Below the pieces are notes generated by a model. That model saw only the letters and a list, made by a program, of their open reading frames with translations, was not told where the DNA came from and did no database searches. A program made the translations under genes and the position numbers. From Deltaproteobacteria bacterium (GTDB lineage Bacteria > Myxococcota_A > Bradymonadia > REDH01), in NCBI GenBank assembly GCA_007693585.1, contig REDH01000086.1, positions 1 through 62,203 of the forward strand: a stretch of DNA of 62,203 nucleotides, read 5' to 3'. This document shows, in pieces, positions 1-8,670 of this stretch (the stretch's first letter is position 1; every line of letters starts with the position of its first letter).

Positions 1-457
1 TGAGGGGATCGTCGGGCGCGTCGTCGAGGGCCGGGGGGAGGGCGGCGAGGAGGGTGCGTTCGAGGTCGGCGCGGGCGGCGTCGAGGTCGTCGAGGGCGCG
101 GTGGACGTCGGGGAGGTGTTCGGGGCGGGGGGCACGGACGCGGGGGATGGCGTGCTCGAGGCGGTCGGCGAGGTGGTCGACGGCGTCGGTCCAGGCCTGC
201 AGGGCGTGGGAGCGGCGGAGGGTGCGGGCGCGGACGAAGTCGCGGGCGTGGAGGGAGGCGAGGTCGTGGGCGTGCCGGACGGTGTGCAGGGCTTCGGCCA
301 GGGCGGGTGCGGGGTCGGGGCGGAGGGCCTCGCGTGCGCCGGTGCAGCCGGCGAGGGGCAGGAGCAGGAGGGCGGCGGCGGCGAGGAGGGCGCGCGAGGC
401 GAAAAAAGTGGGAGGGCGGCGACGCGCAGCCTTGCCACGGTGTGGGGAAACGGCCAC
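1..457 (-). CDS. Putative lipoprotein, C-terminus cut by window edge
   Basis: Seen: a minus-strand frame opens with GTG at 457-455 and stays open to base 1, so the C-terminus lies outside the window. The N-terminus is basic (several Arg), followed by an Ala/Leu-rich hydrophobic stretch ending in a lipobox (LAGC), so the product is probably a lipid-anchored envelope protein. The mature part is Ala/Leu/Arg/Asp-rich and looks helical (LERTLLAALP near the cut end). I recognise no family. The next gene is divergent with only about 50 bp between the two starts, so both promoters must be compressed or overlap. The plus-strand frame through this stretch is also open, but its Arg/Ala/Gly peptide looks like a codon-bias shadow. 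Confidence 0.6.
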   Translation of the reverse strand, partial: MAVSPHRGKAARRRPPTFFASRALLAAAALLLLPLAGCTGAREALRPDPAPALAEALHTVRHAHDLASLHARDFVRARTLRRSHALQAWTDAVDHLADRLEHAIPRVRAPRPEHLPDVHRALDDLDAARADLERTLLAALPPALDDAPDDPL

Positions 458-506
458 GATGGGCGCGGTCCGCCCGTCTTGTGTCCCCGTCGAGGTGAGT
501 CTGCAC

Positions 507-2516
507 GTGAGAGGCATCCGACCCCTGTTTCCGGTCCTCGTCGTGGCGCTGTTGGCGCCGCTGCTCGGTGGGTGCGAGACCCTGGAGCGCATCATCCGGG
601 AGATCTCCGACGGCGCGTCGTGCACGTCCGATGGGGCCTGCCTGGGCGGGACCTGCCTGCAGGACAACCAGGGCTTCCCGGGCGGCTACTGCACCACGCT
701 CGAGTGTGACGCGCAAGGTTGCTCCAACATCTTCGGCGCGGAGTGTCTCGACCTGGCGAGCATCGGCCTGGGCGCGGCGTGCTTCTCGGAGTGCTCGAGC
801 CGGGCGCCGTGCCGGGAAGGGTACGAGTGCCTGACGGTGGACACCAAGTCGGTGTGCCTGCCGATGGACCTGGCGGAGGCGTTTCCCGGGGCGGGGCAGA
901 TCGGGACGGCGTGCGGCTCGGCGTCGGACTGTCGCACGGACACGTGCCTCACGAACCTGATCGGCGGGTACTGCTCGCAGCTGGACTGCGGGGGGGACGG
1001 GGACTGCCCGGAGGACGGGCGGTGCCTGCCGCTCGATCCGGAGGAGCCGGAAGGGGTGACGGCGTGCTTCCGGACGTGCGCCAACGACGCGGCATGTCGC
1101 TTCGGCTACCGCTGCGCGGACCCCGACGGGGACGGCGGCGCGTGCGTCCCGGTCGACGAGGACGAGCGATCGCCGGTGCGCAACCCGAACGGTCGGGACG
1201 ACGGGGAGCCCTGCGCGGTGGACATCAACTGCAAGGGCGGGACCTGCCTGATCGAGCAGACCGGATACACCGGCGGCTACTGCACCACGCTGAACTGTGC
1301 GCAGGTGGGCTGCAATCCTCCGTCCGGGGGCACCGCGGAGTGCCGCACCGTGACCGAGAGCACGGTCTGCTACGTGGGCTGCAGCCAGGATGCGGACTGC
1401 CGCACCGGGTACGCGTGCGTCGGTGCCGACGACGGCAGCGGCGTCTGTCTGCCTCCGTCCGAGGGGGCGACGCCGCCGGCGGAGGAGGACACTCCGGGAG
1501 GCAGCACGGACATCCGCGTCTCCTGCCAGTCCTCGTCCATCACCGGGGGGCGCGCCCTGCGCTTCAACATCGACCCGTCGACGATCGCGTTCGCGGTCGT
1601 TCCCTACTCCACCAGCGAGAGCGTGCGCCCGCGGCGACTGCTCGGCCCGTCCGGCCAGGCCGTCGCGGACTTCGGCTCCGATCATGCCTTCATGAACGTG
1701 AACCCCGACATTCTCGTGAACATGACCCCGGTGTTCTTTCCGGCCGCGCCGCAGTTCACGTCGATCACCGAGCTCGGCGGAGGGGAGTACACCCTGGAGA
1801 TCACGACGCGCGACAGCCGCCCCTGCTTCTACGTGCTCGAGAAGACGTCTCCCGGCACGCAGCTCGACGTGAATTTCTACCTGCTGGGCGTGCCTGGACT
1901 GAGCGGATCGAACGCGCTGGACGACCCGAACTTCAGCCAGATGATGACGGTCTTCCGCCGCATCTTCGACCGCGCGGGGATCACCATCCGGGAGGTGCGC
2001 TTCGTGGACGTGGCGGGCGATGACCTCGAGCGCTTCCGCATCATCCGCTCGTTCAACGACATCTTCGCGCTGGCGAGCATCAGCCGCGATCCCGGGTCGT
2101 CGCTGCGGGAGCGGCTGAGCATCAACGTGTTTCTGATCCAGGGCTTCTCCATCAGCCAGGCCCCGGGGCTGCTCGGGGTCTCGCTCGGCATCCCCGGGGT
2201 GCCGGGCTTCCACGGCAACTCCGGCTCGGGGCTGATCTTCACCAGCGAATACCTCCCCAACGCCGCGGCGGACACCGGCCAGACACTCGCCCACGAGATC
2301 GGACACTTCATGGGGTTGCGTCACACCACCGAGCACGGCGGAAGCACCGCGGATCCCCTCGATGACACGCCGCGCTGCGCGAACCCGGACCGGGGGGCGA
2401 ACTGCCCGGACGCGAACAACTTCATGTTCCCCTTCTCGCTGCGCGGGGTCACCCAGGAGCAGGTCTCCGATGGCCAGTCCTTCGTGCTGCGGCGCTCCCC
2501 GTTCAGCCAGCGCTGA
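507..2516 (+). CDS. Cys-rich lipoprotein zinc metallopeptidase (M43/pappalysin-like metzincin)
   Basis: Predicted secreted, lipid-anchored protease of 669 residues. The GTG at 507 was chosen because GAGGTGAG lies about 7 nt upstream and it leads directly into a signal peptide with lipobox LGGC (Cys about residue 23). Residues about 40-320 hold three Cys-rich modules of the C-x(n)-GGTC...GGYCT type. The C-terminal half carries a metzincin zinc site, HEXXHXXGXXH, with histidines at about 596, 600 and 606, followed by an Asp-Asp-Thr-Pro segment and an NNFM sequence that fits a Met-turn. That order resembles M43 pappalysin/cytophagalysin peptidases. Substrate unknown. The 3' end overlaps the convergent exporter gene by 14 bp. 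An open frame extends upstream to base 54, but it lies opposite the divergent lipoprotein and lacks a plausible signal. Confidence 0.8.
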   Translation: MRGIRPLFPVLVVALLAPLLGGCETLERIIREISDGASCTSDGACLGGTCLQDNQGFPGGYCTTLECDAQGCSNIFGAECLDLASIGLGAACFSECSSRAPCREGYECLTVDTKSVCLPMDLAEAFPGAGQIGTACGSASDCRTDTCLTNLIGGYCSQLDCGGDGDCPEDGRCLPLDPEEPEGVTACFRTCANDAACRFGYRCADPDGDGGACVPVDEDERSPVRNPNGRDDGEPCAVDINCKGGTCLIEQTGYTGGYCTTLNCAQVGCNPPSGGTAECRTVTESTVCYVGCSQDADCRTGYACVGADDGSGVCLPPSEGATPPAEEDTPGGSTDIRVSCQSSSITGGRALRFNIDPSTIAFAVVPYSTSESVRPRRLLGPSGQAVADFGSDHAFMNVNPDILVNMTPVFFPAAPQFTSITELGGGEYTLEITTRDSRPCFYVLEKTSPGTQLDVNFYLLGVPGLSGSNALDDPNFSQMMTVFRRIFDRAGITIREVRFVDVAGDDLERFRIIRSFNDIFALASISRDPGSSLRERLSINVFLIQGFSISQAPGLLGVSLGIPGVPGFHGNSGSGLIFTSEYLPNAAADTGQTLAHEIGHFMGLRHTTEHGGSTADPLDDTPRCANPDRGANCPDANNFMFPFSLRGVTQEQVSDGQSFVLRRSPFSQR

Positions 2517-3429
2517 GCAGGGCGTACACCAGGGGCACGAGCACCGGCACCGCCACCGACAGGAGCATGCCGAGGGCGAGGCCCGCCGCCGCTCCGGCCG
2601 AGCCGTAGCTCCGCACGAGGAAGGGCAGGGTCGAGTCCATGGCGGTCGCACCCCCCCACGCGGCGGCGGTGGGTGCGCTCAGGCCGGCGCGCGCGAGCAG
2701 GGGGACGAGCACCATCGCGCTCAGCTCCCGGAAGAGGTTGGCAAGAAACACCACGCCGCCGGCCGCGGGCTGGTCGAGCGCTGTCACCATGGGTCCGCTC
2801 ACGCTGTAGAAGCCGAAGCCGACGCTCCCGGCGATCATCGCCGCCGAGGAGTGGGGCAGCCAGGGCAGCACCGCCAGGGCGCCGAGCACGGCGGCGACAA
2901 GCGCCACCGGCGCGAGCAGAAGCAGTCGCCCCGCGCGGCGCAGCTCGCGCACGACCGCTGCCCGCCGCCGGCCCAGATCCGCGCCGATGAAGGCGAGGAG
3001 CCCGAAGAGCGGCGCATCGCGCCACGGGGCGAGCCGGTCCGCGTGTGCCTCGAGCAGGACACCTGCGCCGAGCCCCGCGCCGAGGACGACCAGCAGCACG
3101 AACGCAGTGCGGAGCGCGGTCTTCCACGAACCCTCGCCGGTCCGCGCCTCCTCCCGCTGCCGAGCCAGACCGAGACCCCGCGCGGCCAGCTCCACGAGCA
3201 GAAGGGTGAACGCGCCGATGCTCGCCGTCAGCAGCCCGGCCTGCGCCGCGAGCGGAGCGAGCAGCGCCCTGACCTCCGCATCGGCACCGAGGGCCGCCCC
3301 CTGCGCCCAGACGACGAGGAGCACGAAGAAGGCCGTTCCGGCCGCGATCACCCGCGCGGCCGGCCGCGCACCGCCGAACACGGCCCCGACAAGGAAGCCC
3401 AGACCAATGGGGAGCAGCAGGAGGAGCAT
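2503..3429 (-). CDS. lysO: LysO-family (DUF340) membrane exporter, putative lysine exporter
   Basis: Integral inner-membrane protein of about 308 residues with roughly eight hydrophobic segments. The C-terminal half matches the LysO (YbjE) pattern closely: GFGFYSVSGP, an FLANLFREL segment, GGATAMDSTLP and a final hydrophobic VPVLVPL run. In E. coli LysO exports L-lysine and its toxic analogue; the substrate here is inferred. The ATG at 3429 gives the family's usual start (MLLLLLP). A GTG at 3471 would add 14 basic residues, and neither start has a convincing ribosome-binding site. The coding end overlaps the convergent metallopeptidase stop. The next gene upstream is divergent. Confidence 0.78.
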   Translation of the reverse strand: MLLLLLPIGLGFLVGAVFGGARPAARVIAAGTAFFVLLVVWAQGAALGADAEVRALLAPLAAQAGLLTASIGAFTLLLVELAARGLGLARQREEARTGEGSWKTALRTAFVLLVVLGAGLGAGVLLEAHADRLAPWRDAPLFGLLAFIGADLGRRRAAVVRELRRAGRLLLLAPVALVAAVLGALAVLPWLPHSSAAMIAGSVGFGFYSVSGPMVTALDQPAAGGVVFLANLFRELSAMVLVPLLARAGLSAPTAAAWGGATAMDSTLPFLVRSYGSAGAAAGLALGMLLSVAVPVLVPLVYALLSAG

Positions 3430-3575
3430 GGGGCGCGTGGCGGCTGGAGGGGTCCTGCGTCGGCCGAACACCGCTGGACGCGGCGGCCGCGGGGCTGTAC
3501 CATAGCCGAGATACGATACCAGGGGTTTGACAGGATTGCCGGCGCGTCAGGCCGAAGAACATCTGGAGAAGAGCG

Positions 3576-6500
3576 ATGACGGGATGGTCGTTTCGAGGGG
3601 TTGCGGTCGCTGTGGGCTGTGCGTTGCTCGCCGCGTGCGGTGGAGGGGAACCGGCACCGCACGACGCGCAGGGATGCGACGAAGGCGCGGATGTCGCGGG
3701 TTGTCTGTCCGCGGACGACGCCGATGTTCGGGGCGGGGACGAGGACTCGCCCGCCGCGGTGGAGCGCCTCGCCTACTCGGCGCATGCCCTGCCCGGAATG
3801 CGCACCGTCGGACAGTTCGAAGGCTGGGTGGATCCGCGCACCGGGCAGGCCCACATCGAGATGGTGGACGAGCTGCAGCCCAAGAGCGCCGCGATTCCCG
3901 GCTATCGGGACGACGTCCGGCAGAACCGCGACGAAGGGGACTTCGAGAACCGGCGCCCCGGCACGCTGCGGTTCTGGCAGGACGAGTCCCCGGCCGTGAC
4001 GTCGTCCGATCTCGACGTCTGCCGAAACTTCTGGACGAATGGCTGGGCCAGCGACGGAGAGGACTTCCGCTTCGGATGGTATCCGGAAGGCCCCATCCGC
4101 GACGAGTTCCTCTTCAGCGTCCTGCCGCAGGGCGGCCCCGGCGCGGCGGCCCTGCCACCGAGCGACTACACCTTCTGCACCGACTTCCTCGTCCGCAACG
4201 ACACCGGGGCCGACCTCCGCGACCTGTGGATCCTGATCGACAACTTCACCGGCATCTCCGACGCGCGTTCGTATCTTGCCGATGCGCCCCGCGTGTACTT
4301 CGACGCCGTCGAGGGAACATTCGTCCGGCTCCAGCCGGACTCGAACATCGGGATGTTCCGATACGGTGCCCTCGCGGGCGGGCCAGAGCCGGGCGACGCC
4401 GAGATCGTCCGACGCCAGTGGATGTTCTACCTGGGCGACACGGATCCCGCGCCGTTCCGGCTGACGGGCCGACTCGTCGAACTGCAGCGCGAGGTATGCT
4501 GGAGCGGCAACGATGACAACGGCGACGGGGTGGCAGACAGCGGCTGCGGCACCGGCTGGGCCAACAGCCCCTGCTATCAGGACGCCGACTGCCTCAGCGG
4601 GACCTGCGTCGGCGGTGTGCTCGGCGACTTCACCACCGGCGGGGGCAGCCTCGGCACCTGTGCACTCAGCGAGGAAGGGCAGCCGTGTCGGCTCGCCACG
4701 GACTGCAGCGACTCGCTCCCCTGCGCTGGCGCCGATGACGACGCCAGGATCCTCGGCACCTGTGGCGGCGGTCCCGCTCCATGCACGCTCCCCTGGGGCG
4801 GCTCCATCGCGTCCGGCGCGTCCGTGCCCGCGTTCGAAACCGAATCCGTCGACTGCGGGCTCACCTGCGACATGGAGCTGCGCGAGTGCGACGACGGAGA
4901 ACTCTCCGGCTCGTTCCTCTTCGAGAGCTGCGATGCACCCGCGTGTCCCGTCGGCTACTTCGTGCTCTCCGCCCAGGCCCGCAACGGCAACCTCGGCGGC
5001 CTCGCCGGCGCCGCGCAGGCCTGCCTCGCCGAGCTCAACTCCAATACCTGGCTCGGACAGGAGGATGCCGTCAGCGCGGGACTGCTCACCGCAGATCGCG
5101 TCCGGCCCTTCCTGTGCTCCACCGATGGCTGCCTGCTGCCACAGGCCAACACCGAATACCTCTTCGCGGCCATGGACAGTTCTGCCGGTGGGGCGTCGTT
5201 CACCACCGACGGCGATCGCATCGGTCCGTTCGATACCGTGACGTGGGACGGACCGGACCACTTCGGCCAGAACGTCCCTTACCACACGGGGATGGCCAAT
5301 CTGGGCCTGTCGAACGATGAGTGGCTCGGCCTGCCCGACGAAGGCAACACCTGTCTCAACTGGACAACCGGCTCGATCATCCCCTACGCGCACACTTCGC
5401 TCACCGGAAGGTCCGGAAGTTTCGGCCGCCTGCGCTGGTCATCCAACGCCGTCGGGTGCAACACCGGCGGCCATCGACTCATCTGCATGGTCCACCCGGA
5501 GCCGGAGCCGCCCATCGCCCCCGCTTCCTGTGTGCTCCCCTGGGGAGGGACGCTGCCCCATGGCGAGAGCGTGACCGCATGGCAGGAAGCCGCCGCATGC
5601 AACGGCGAGTGCCTCTCCGAAGAGCGCTTCTGCGACGATGGTGTCCTGTCCGGAAGCTTCCGCAACGAGACGTGCACCGAGCTCGCCGTCGGCGCCTGCG
5701 ACAATCCCGGGTACTTCGTGCTCTCGAGAGAGTTCGTGATCGGCGGGGCACTCGGCGGACTCGCCGGTGCCAATGCAAGCTGCCTCGAGCGCCTGCAGAA
5801 CACCGACTGGCTCGGCAAGGATGACGCCGGACCGCTCACGGCCGACCGGGTCCGCGCGTTCCTCTGCGACGACAACGGTTGCCAGGACCCCGTTCCCGAC
5901 AGCGTCTACTTCTTCGCCGCCGCTACCCAGCCCGCCTCCGGCGGAGCACCCCTCGTCGTGGACAGCGAAGGCTACGGACCGAACGACCGCATCGCGTGGA
6001 CCGAGAGCAGGCGCTTCGACTTCAGCGGAAGCTACTACACCGGACGGCAGTGGGACGACGGCACACCCCAGGCCGATGAACGATGGTCACTCCTCCCGTC
6101 TGCAAGCACCTGCGGCAACTGGTCCGACGTCGATGCACTGGCGGGGACCGTGGGCGGCGCCATGCGAAGCGACTACCGCCGCTGGAACATGTCTCCCAGC
6201 GGAGCCTGCGGCACCGGCTCCGCCATGCTGGTCTGCATGGTGGATCCCGCCGCCACCGCTGATGGCGAGCTCGGAGATGCCTGCACCTCCGACGGCGACT
6301 GCGCCTCCGGACTCTGTGACCCAGTCCTCGACGAGTGCCGCCTTGCCCTCGGGGAGCCCTGCACCGAATCCGCGCAGTGCGTCGGGAACGCCTTCTGCGA
6401 AGGGGATCCGAACGTCTGCACCCCCGTCTTCGTGACCGTGTGGGACACCACATTGCCCGGCGTCAACAACGACTTCCAGATCGAACTGCCGCTGGAATCC

Positions 6501-7679
6501 GGGGGCAACTACAACTTCACCGTGGACTGGGGCGACGGAGAAGTCGACGTCATCACCGCCTTCGACGACATCGCCGTCCGCCACAACTATGGCGAGGAAG
6601 GCATCTACACCGTCGAGATCCGCGGCCAGATCGAAGGATGGCGCTTCGCGAACGGTGGCGACGCGCCCAAGCTCCTCGAAGTCTCCTCCTGGGGACCCCT
6701 CAGGCTCGGCAACGGTGGAAACTACTTCCACGGCGCCGAGAACCTCGAGATCACCGCCGTCGACGTGCTCGATCTCACCGGCACCATGTCCCTGTCCGCA
6801 GCCTTCCGAGACTGCACCAGCCTGACCAGCATCCCCTCCATCAACGCCTGGGACGTCTCTGCGGTCTCCAATCTGGGCTTCATGTTCCTCGGCGCGAGCA
6901 ACTTCAACGCCGATCTCGATCGGTGGGACGTGTTGAACGTCAGCAACTTCAACGCCATGTTCTGGGGTGCGTCCAGCTTCAACGGTGACGTCACCACCTG
7001 GAACACCGCGAACGCAAGCGTCCTCTCCAACATGTTCTTCGGTGCCAGCAGCTTCAACCGGGACATCGGCGGCTGGACCGTCGACAACGTCACCACGATG
7101 AACGGCCTCTTCTCCGGTGCATCCGACTTCAACCAGGACCTCAACGAGTGGAACGTCTCGAATGTCTGGATGATGCGGGAGGTCTTCCGCAACGCCTCGT
7201 CGTTCAACGGCGACATCAGCGACTGGAACGTCAGCGGCGCCTCGAACATGAGCCAGATGTTCTTCGGGGCCTCGGCATTCAACGGCGACATCAGCGAATG
7301 GAACGTCAGCGGCGCGACGGACATGCACGGCATGTTCAGCAGCGCGAGCAGTTTCAACCAGGACATCGGTGGCTGGAACGTGTCCAGCGTCACCGACATG
7401 CAAGGCATGTTCTCCAGTGCGAGTAGCTTCGATCAGGACCTCGGCAACTGGGACATCTCCAGCGTCACCAACCTGAACTTCATGTTCACAGGGATTTTGA
7501 GCCTCAGTACCGCCAACTACGATGCCCTCCTCATGGGCTGGGCCGCGCTCCCCACCGTCCCCTCGGACCTCACCTTCCACGCCATTGGCCGCCAGTACTC
7601 CAGCGCAGCCCAGGCCGCCCGGGACTTCCTGACCAACGAGAGGGGCTGGACCATCAACGACGGGGGACTCCTTCCCTGA
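3576..7679 (+). CDS. Surface lipoprotein with two DUF1554 domains and BspA/DUF285 repeats
   Basis: Large predicted outer-surface lipoprotein (1367 residues). ATG at 3576 follows GGAG by 9 nt. Signal peptide with lipobox LAAC. Residues about 30-320 are unassigned, followed by Cys-rich DCLSGTC-type segments. Residues about 456-640 and 711-888 are two copies of a DUF1554-like domain (GYFVLS, NGNLGGLAGA, NTEYLFAA, final ICMV), a fold described as C-type-lectin/endostatin-like in Leptospira surface proteins. A dickkopf-like Cys patch (about 897-948) precedes a PKD-like segment (FTVDWGDG) and then about eight 25-residue DUF285 repeats (ASSFNGDI..WNVS) to the C-terminus. BspA/DUF285 repeats are typical of adhesins and surface proteins. 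An adhesive role is inferred; no catalytic motif is visible. It stands alone between divergent and convergent neighbours. Confidence 0.82.
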   Translation: MTGWSFRGVAVAVGCALLAACGGGEPAPHDAQGCDEGADVAGCLSADDADVRGGDEDSPAAVERLAYSAHALPGMRTVGQFEGWVDPRTGQAHIEMVDELQPKSAAIPGYRDDVRQNRDEGDFENRRPGTLRFWQDESPAVTSSDLDVCRNFWTNGWASDGEDFRFGWYPEGPIRDEFLFSVLPQGGPGAAALPPSDYTFCTDFLVRNDTGADLRDLWILIDNFTGISDARSYLADAPRVYFDAVEGTFVRLQPDSNIGMFRYGALAGGPEPGDAEIVRRQWMFYLGDTDPAPFRLTGRLVELQREVCWSGNDDNGDGVADSGCGTGWANSPCYQDADCLSGTCVGGVLGDFTTGGGSLGTCALSEEGQPCRLATDCSDSLPCAGADDDARILGTCGGGPAPCTLPWGGSIASGASVPAFETESVDCGLTCDMELRECDDGELSGSFLFESCDAPACPVGYFVLSAQARNGNLGGLAGAAQACLAELNSNTWLGQEDAVSAGLLTADRVRPFLCSTDGCLLPQANTEYLFAAMDSSAGGASFTTDGDRIGPFDTVTWDGPDHFGQNVPYHTGMANLGLSNDEWLGLPDEGNTCLNWTTGSIIPYAHTSLTGRSGSFGRLRWSSNAVGCNTGGHRLICMVHPEPEPPIAPASCVLPWGGTLPHGESVTAWQEAAACNGECLSEERFCDDGVLSGSFRNETCTELAVGACDNPGYFVLSREFVIGGALGGLAGANASCLERLQNTDWLGKDDAGPLTADRVRAFLCDDNGCQDPVPDSVYFFAAATQPASGGAPLVVDSEGYGPNDRIAWTESRRFDFSGSYYTGRQWDDGTPQADERWSLLPSASTCGNWSDVDALAGTVGGAMRSDYRRWNMSPSGACGTGSAMLVCMVDPAATADGELGDACTSDGDCASGLCDPVLDECRLALGEPCTESAQCVGNAFCEGDPNVCTPVFVTVWDTTLPGVNNDFQIELPLESGGNYNFTVDWGDGEVDVITAFDDIAVRHNYGEEGIYTVEIRGQIEGWRFANGGDAPKLLEVSSWGPLRLGNGGNYFHGAENLEITAVDVLDLTGTMSLSAAFRDCTSLTSIPSINAWDVSAVSNLGFMFLGASNFNADLDRWDVLNVSNFNAMFWGASSFNGDVTTWNTANASVLSNMFFGASSFNRDIGGWTVDNVTTMNGLFSGASDFNQDLNEWNVSNVWMMREVFRNASSFNGDISDWNVSGASNMSQMFFGASAFNGDISEWNVSGATDMHGMFSSASSFNQDIGGWNVSSVTDMQGMFSSASSFDQDLGNWDISSVTNLNFMFTGILSLSTANYDALLMGWAALPTVPSDLTFHAIGRQYSSAAQAARDFLTNERGWTINDGGLLP
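6886..7485 (+). repeat. 75-bp coding repeats (DUF285 units)
   Basis: About eight diverged 75-bp units, each encoding 25 residues of the form ASxFNxDIxxWNVSxVxxM. Units differ at many third positions, so this is an old protein repeat and not a recent DNA slippage array. Confidence 0.8.
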
Positions 7680-7733
7680 CGGCAACGCGGAGCACCGACA
7701 GGGGACCGGAATCCAGCACGACCCGGATCGCCC

Positions 7734-8501
7734 TCAAGCCAGCGGATCCTCCCCGGGGTTGACCGTCATGCTTCGGCTGGCGTCGATGGCCACCGTCGTG
7801 GGCGAAGCCGGGTCAAAGCGTACCGGGACCTCCGCCCCCGGGGCATAGCGCTCGAGTCGCTGTTGATGAATCACCGCCATCGTCGTCGCATCGTATGGCA
7901 CGCCGTCCGCGCCGATCACCTTCAGGCGCAGGCGAGACACGACGCCGATGCGGTTCACCCGATGCGGCATGTCCGTGCGCTCGACCACGATCGCCGTGGC
8001 CGGGAGCCCGTCCGCGCTCAGCCGCTCCTTCTCCGCCTGCTGCTTCGTGACGAGGGCGAACAGCTCCTCCTTCGTGGCCGGGGTGTCCACGTCCGCATGA
8101 CCGTACGCGGCCAGAGCGATCTCCTTCTGCGGGCGTTCGGGGTTGTATCGAACGGTCACCGGCTGCCCCGGGACCGCGTGCATGGACTCGTGGGGCGGCA
8201 CCGGGCGCCTGACCCACGCCCGGAACGGATCGCCCTCTCGTGGGGTCACCTCCACCTCGAACCGGTAGACGAACACACCGTTGATGCGGGTTCCCGTGAT
8301 CTCGACCGTTCGGATCACCCCCGGCGCCGGTGTGCCCGTTCGAAGGACCGCCGGATTGAACATCCGCCGAAGCCAGACCAGCACGAACACGATGACGACA
8401 CCCGAGAAGAGGAAGGACGCCCCGATGATGGCGAAGGTCAGGCCCACCTCGGTATCGAGCACGGCGCTCAGGCGGTCGAACAGGGACGGGGTCTTGTCCA
8501 T
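7734..8501 (-). CDS. Membrane-anchored protein with two DUF3592-like beta domains
   Basis: 255 residues. One strong N-terminal membrane segment (about residues 20-44, FAIIGASFLFSGVVIVFVLVW) is followed by two similar soluble domains. Each has a GTPAPGVI or GLPATAIV opening, a central hydrophobic strand pair and a PGxxVxVRYNP/VRFDP ending. The duplication and the YNP/FDP motif resemble DUF3592-type domains, but the match is by eye and the function is unknown. It reads as a monocistronic gene between convergent and tandem neighbours, with its own candidate sigma-70 promoter just upstream. The C-terminus runs to the edge of the gap behind the DUF285 surface protein. Confidence 0.7.
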   Translation of the reverse strand: MDKTPSLFDRLSAVLDTEVGLTFAIIGASFLFSGVVIVFVLVWLRRMFNPAVLRTGTPAPGVIRTVEITGTRINGVFVYRFEVEVTPREGDPFRAWVRRPVPPHESMHAVPGQPVTVRYNPERPQKEIALAAYGHADVDTPATKEELFALVTKQQAEKERLSADGLPATAIVVERTDMPHRVNRIGVVSRLRLKVIGADGVPYDATTMAVIHQQRLERYAPGAEVPVRFDPASPTTVAIDASRSMTVNPGEDPLA

Positions 8502-8553
8502 CGGATGGCCTCATCGGGGTGTGGGGCAGGCGCGAATGCGGCAAGGGACGTCG

Positions 8554-8584
8554 CGTATAGGAGCACTCTGCCAGAGACTGTCAA
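8554..8584 (-). promoter_or_regulatory. Candidate sigma-70 promoter for the DUF3592-like gene
   Basis: Read on the minus strand: TTGACA at 8584-8579, a 19-nt spacer, then TATACG at 8559-8554. A start site near 8547 would leave about 45 nt of leader. The spacer is on the long side. Confidence 0.45.
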
Positions 8585-8670
8585 CCGCTCTGCGTCCCGA
8601 TCGGTCCCCGGCCCGAGAGCCACCGGGCACCGCGCCCGCCGGCTGCGTGACGCCCCACCGCTCGCTCGGG

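Noticed and set aside
3527-3555. TTGACA upstream of the DUF1554/DUF285 gene as a promoter
   Set aside because: The -35 is perfect, but no acceptable -10 lies 16-18 nt downstream.
6087-7685. A 532-residue open frame opposite the DUF285 repeats
   Set aside because: Antisense shadow of a repetitive GC-rich gene; no family features or start signals.
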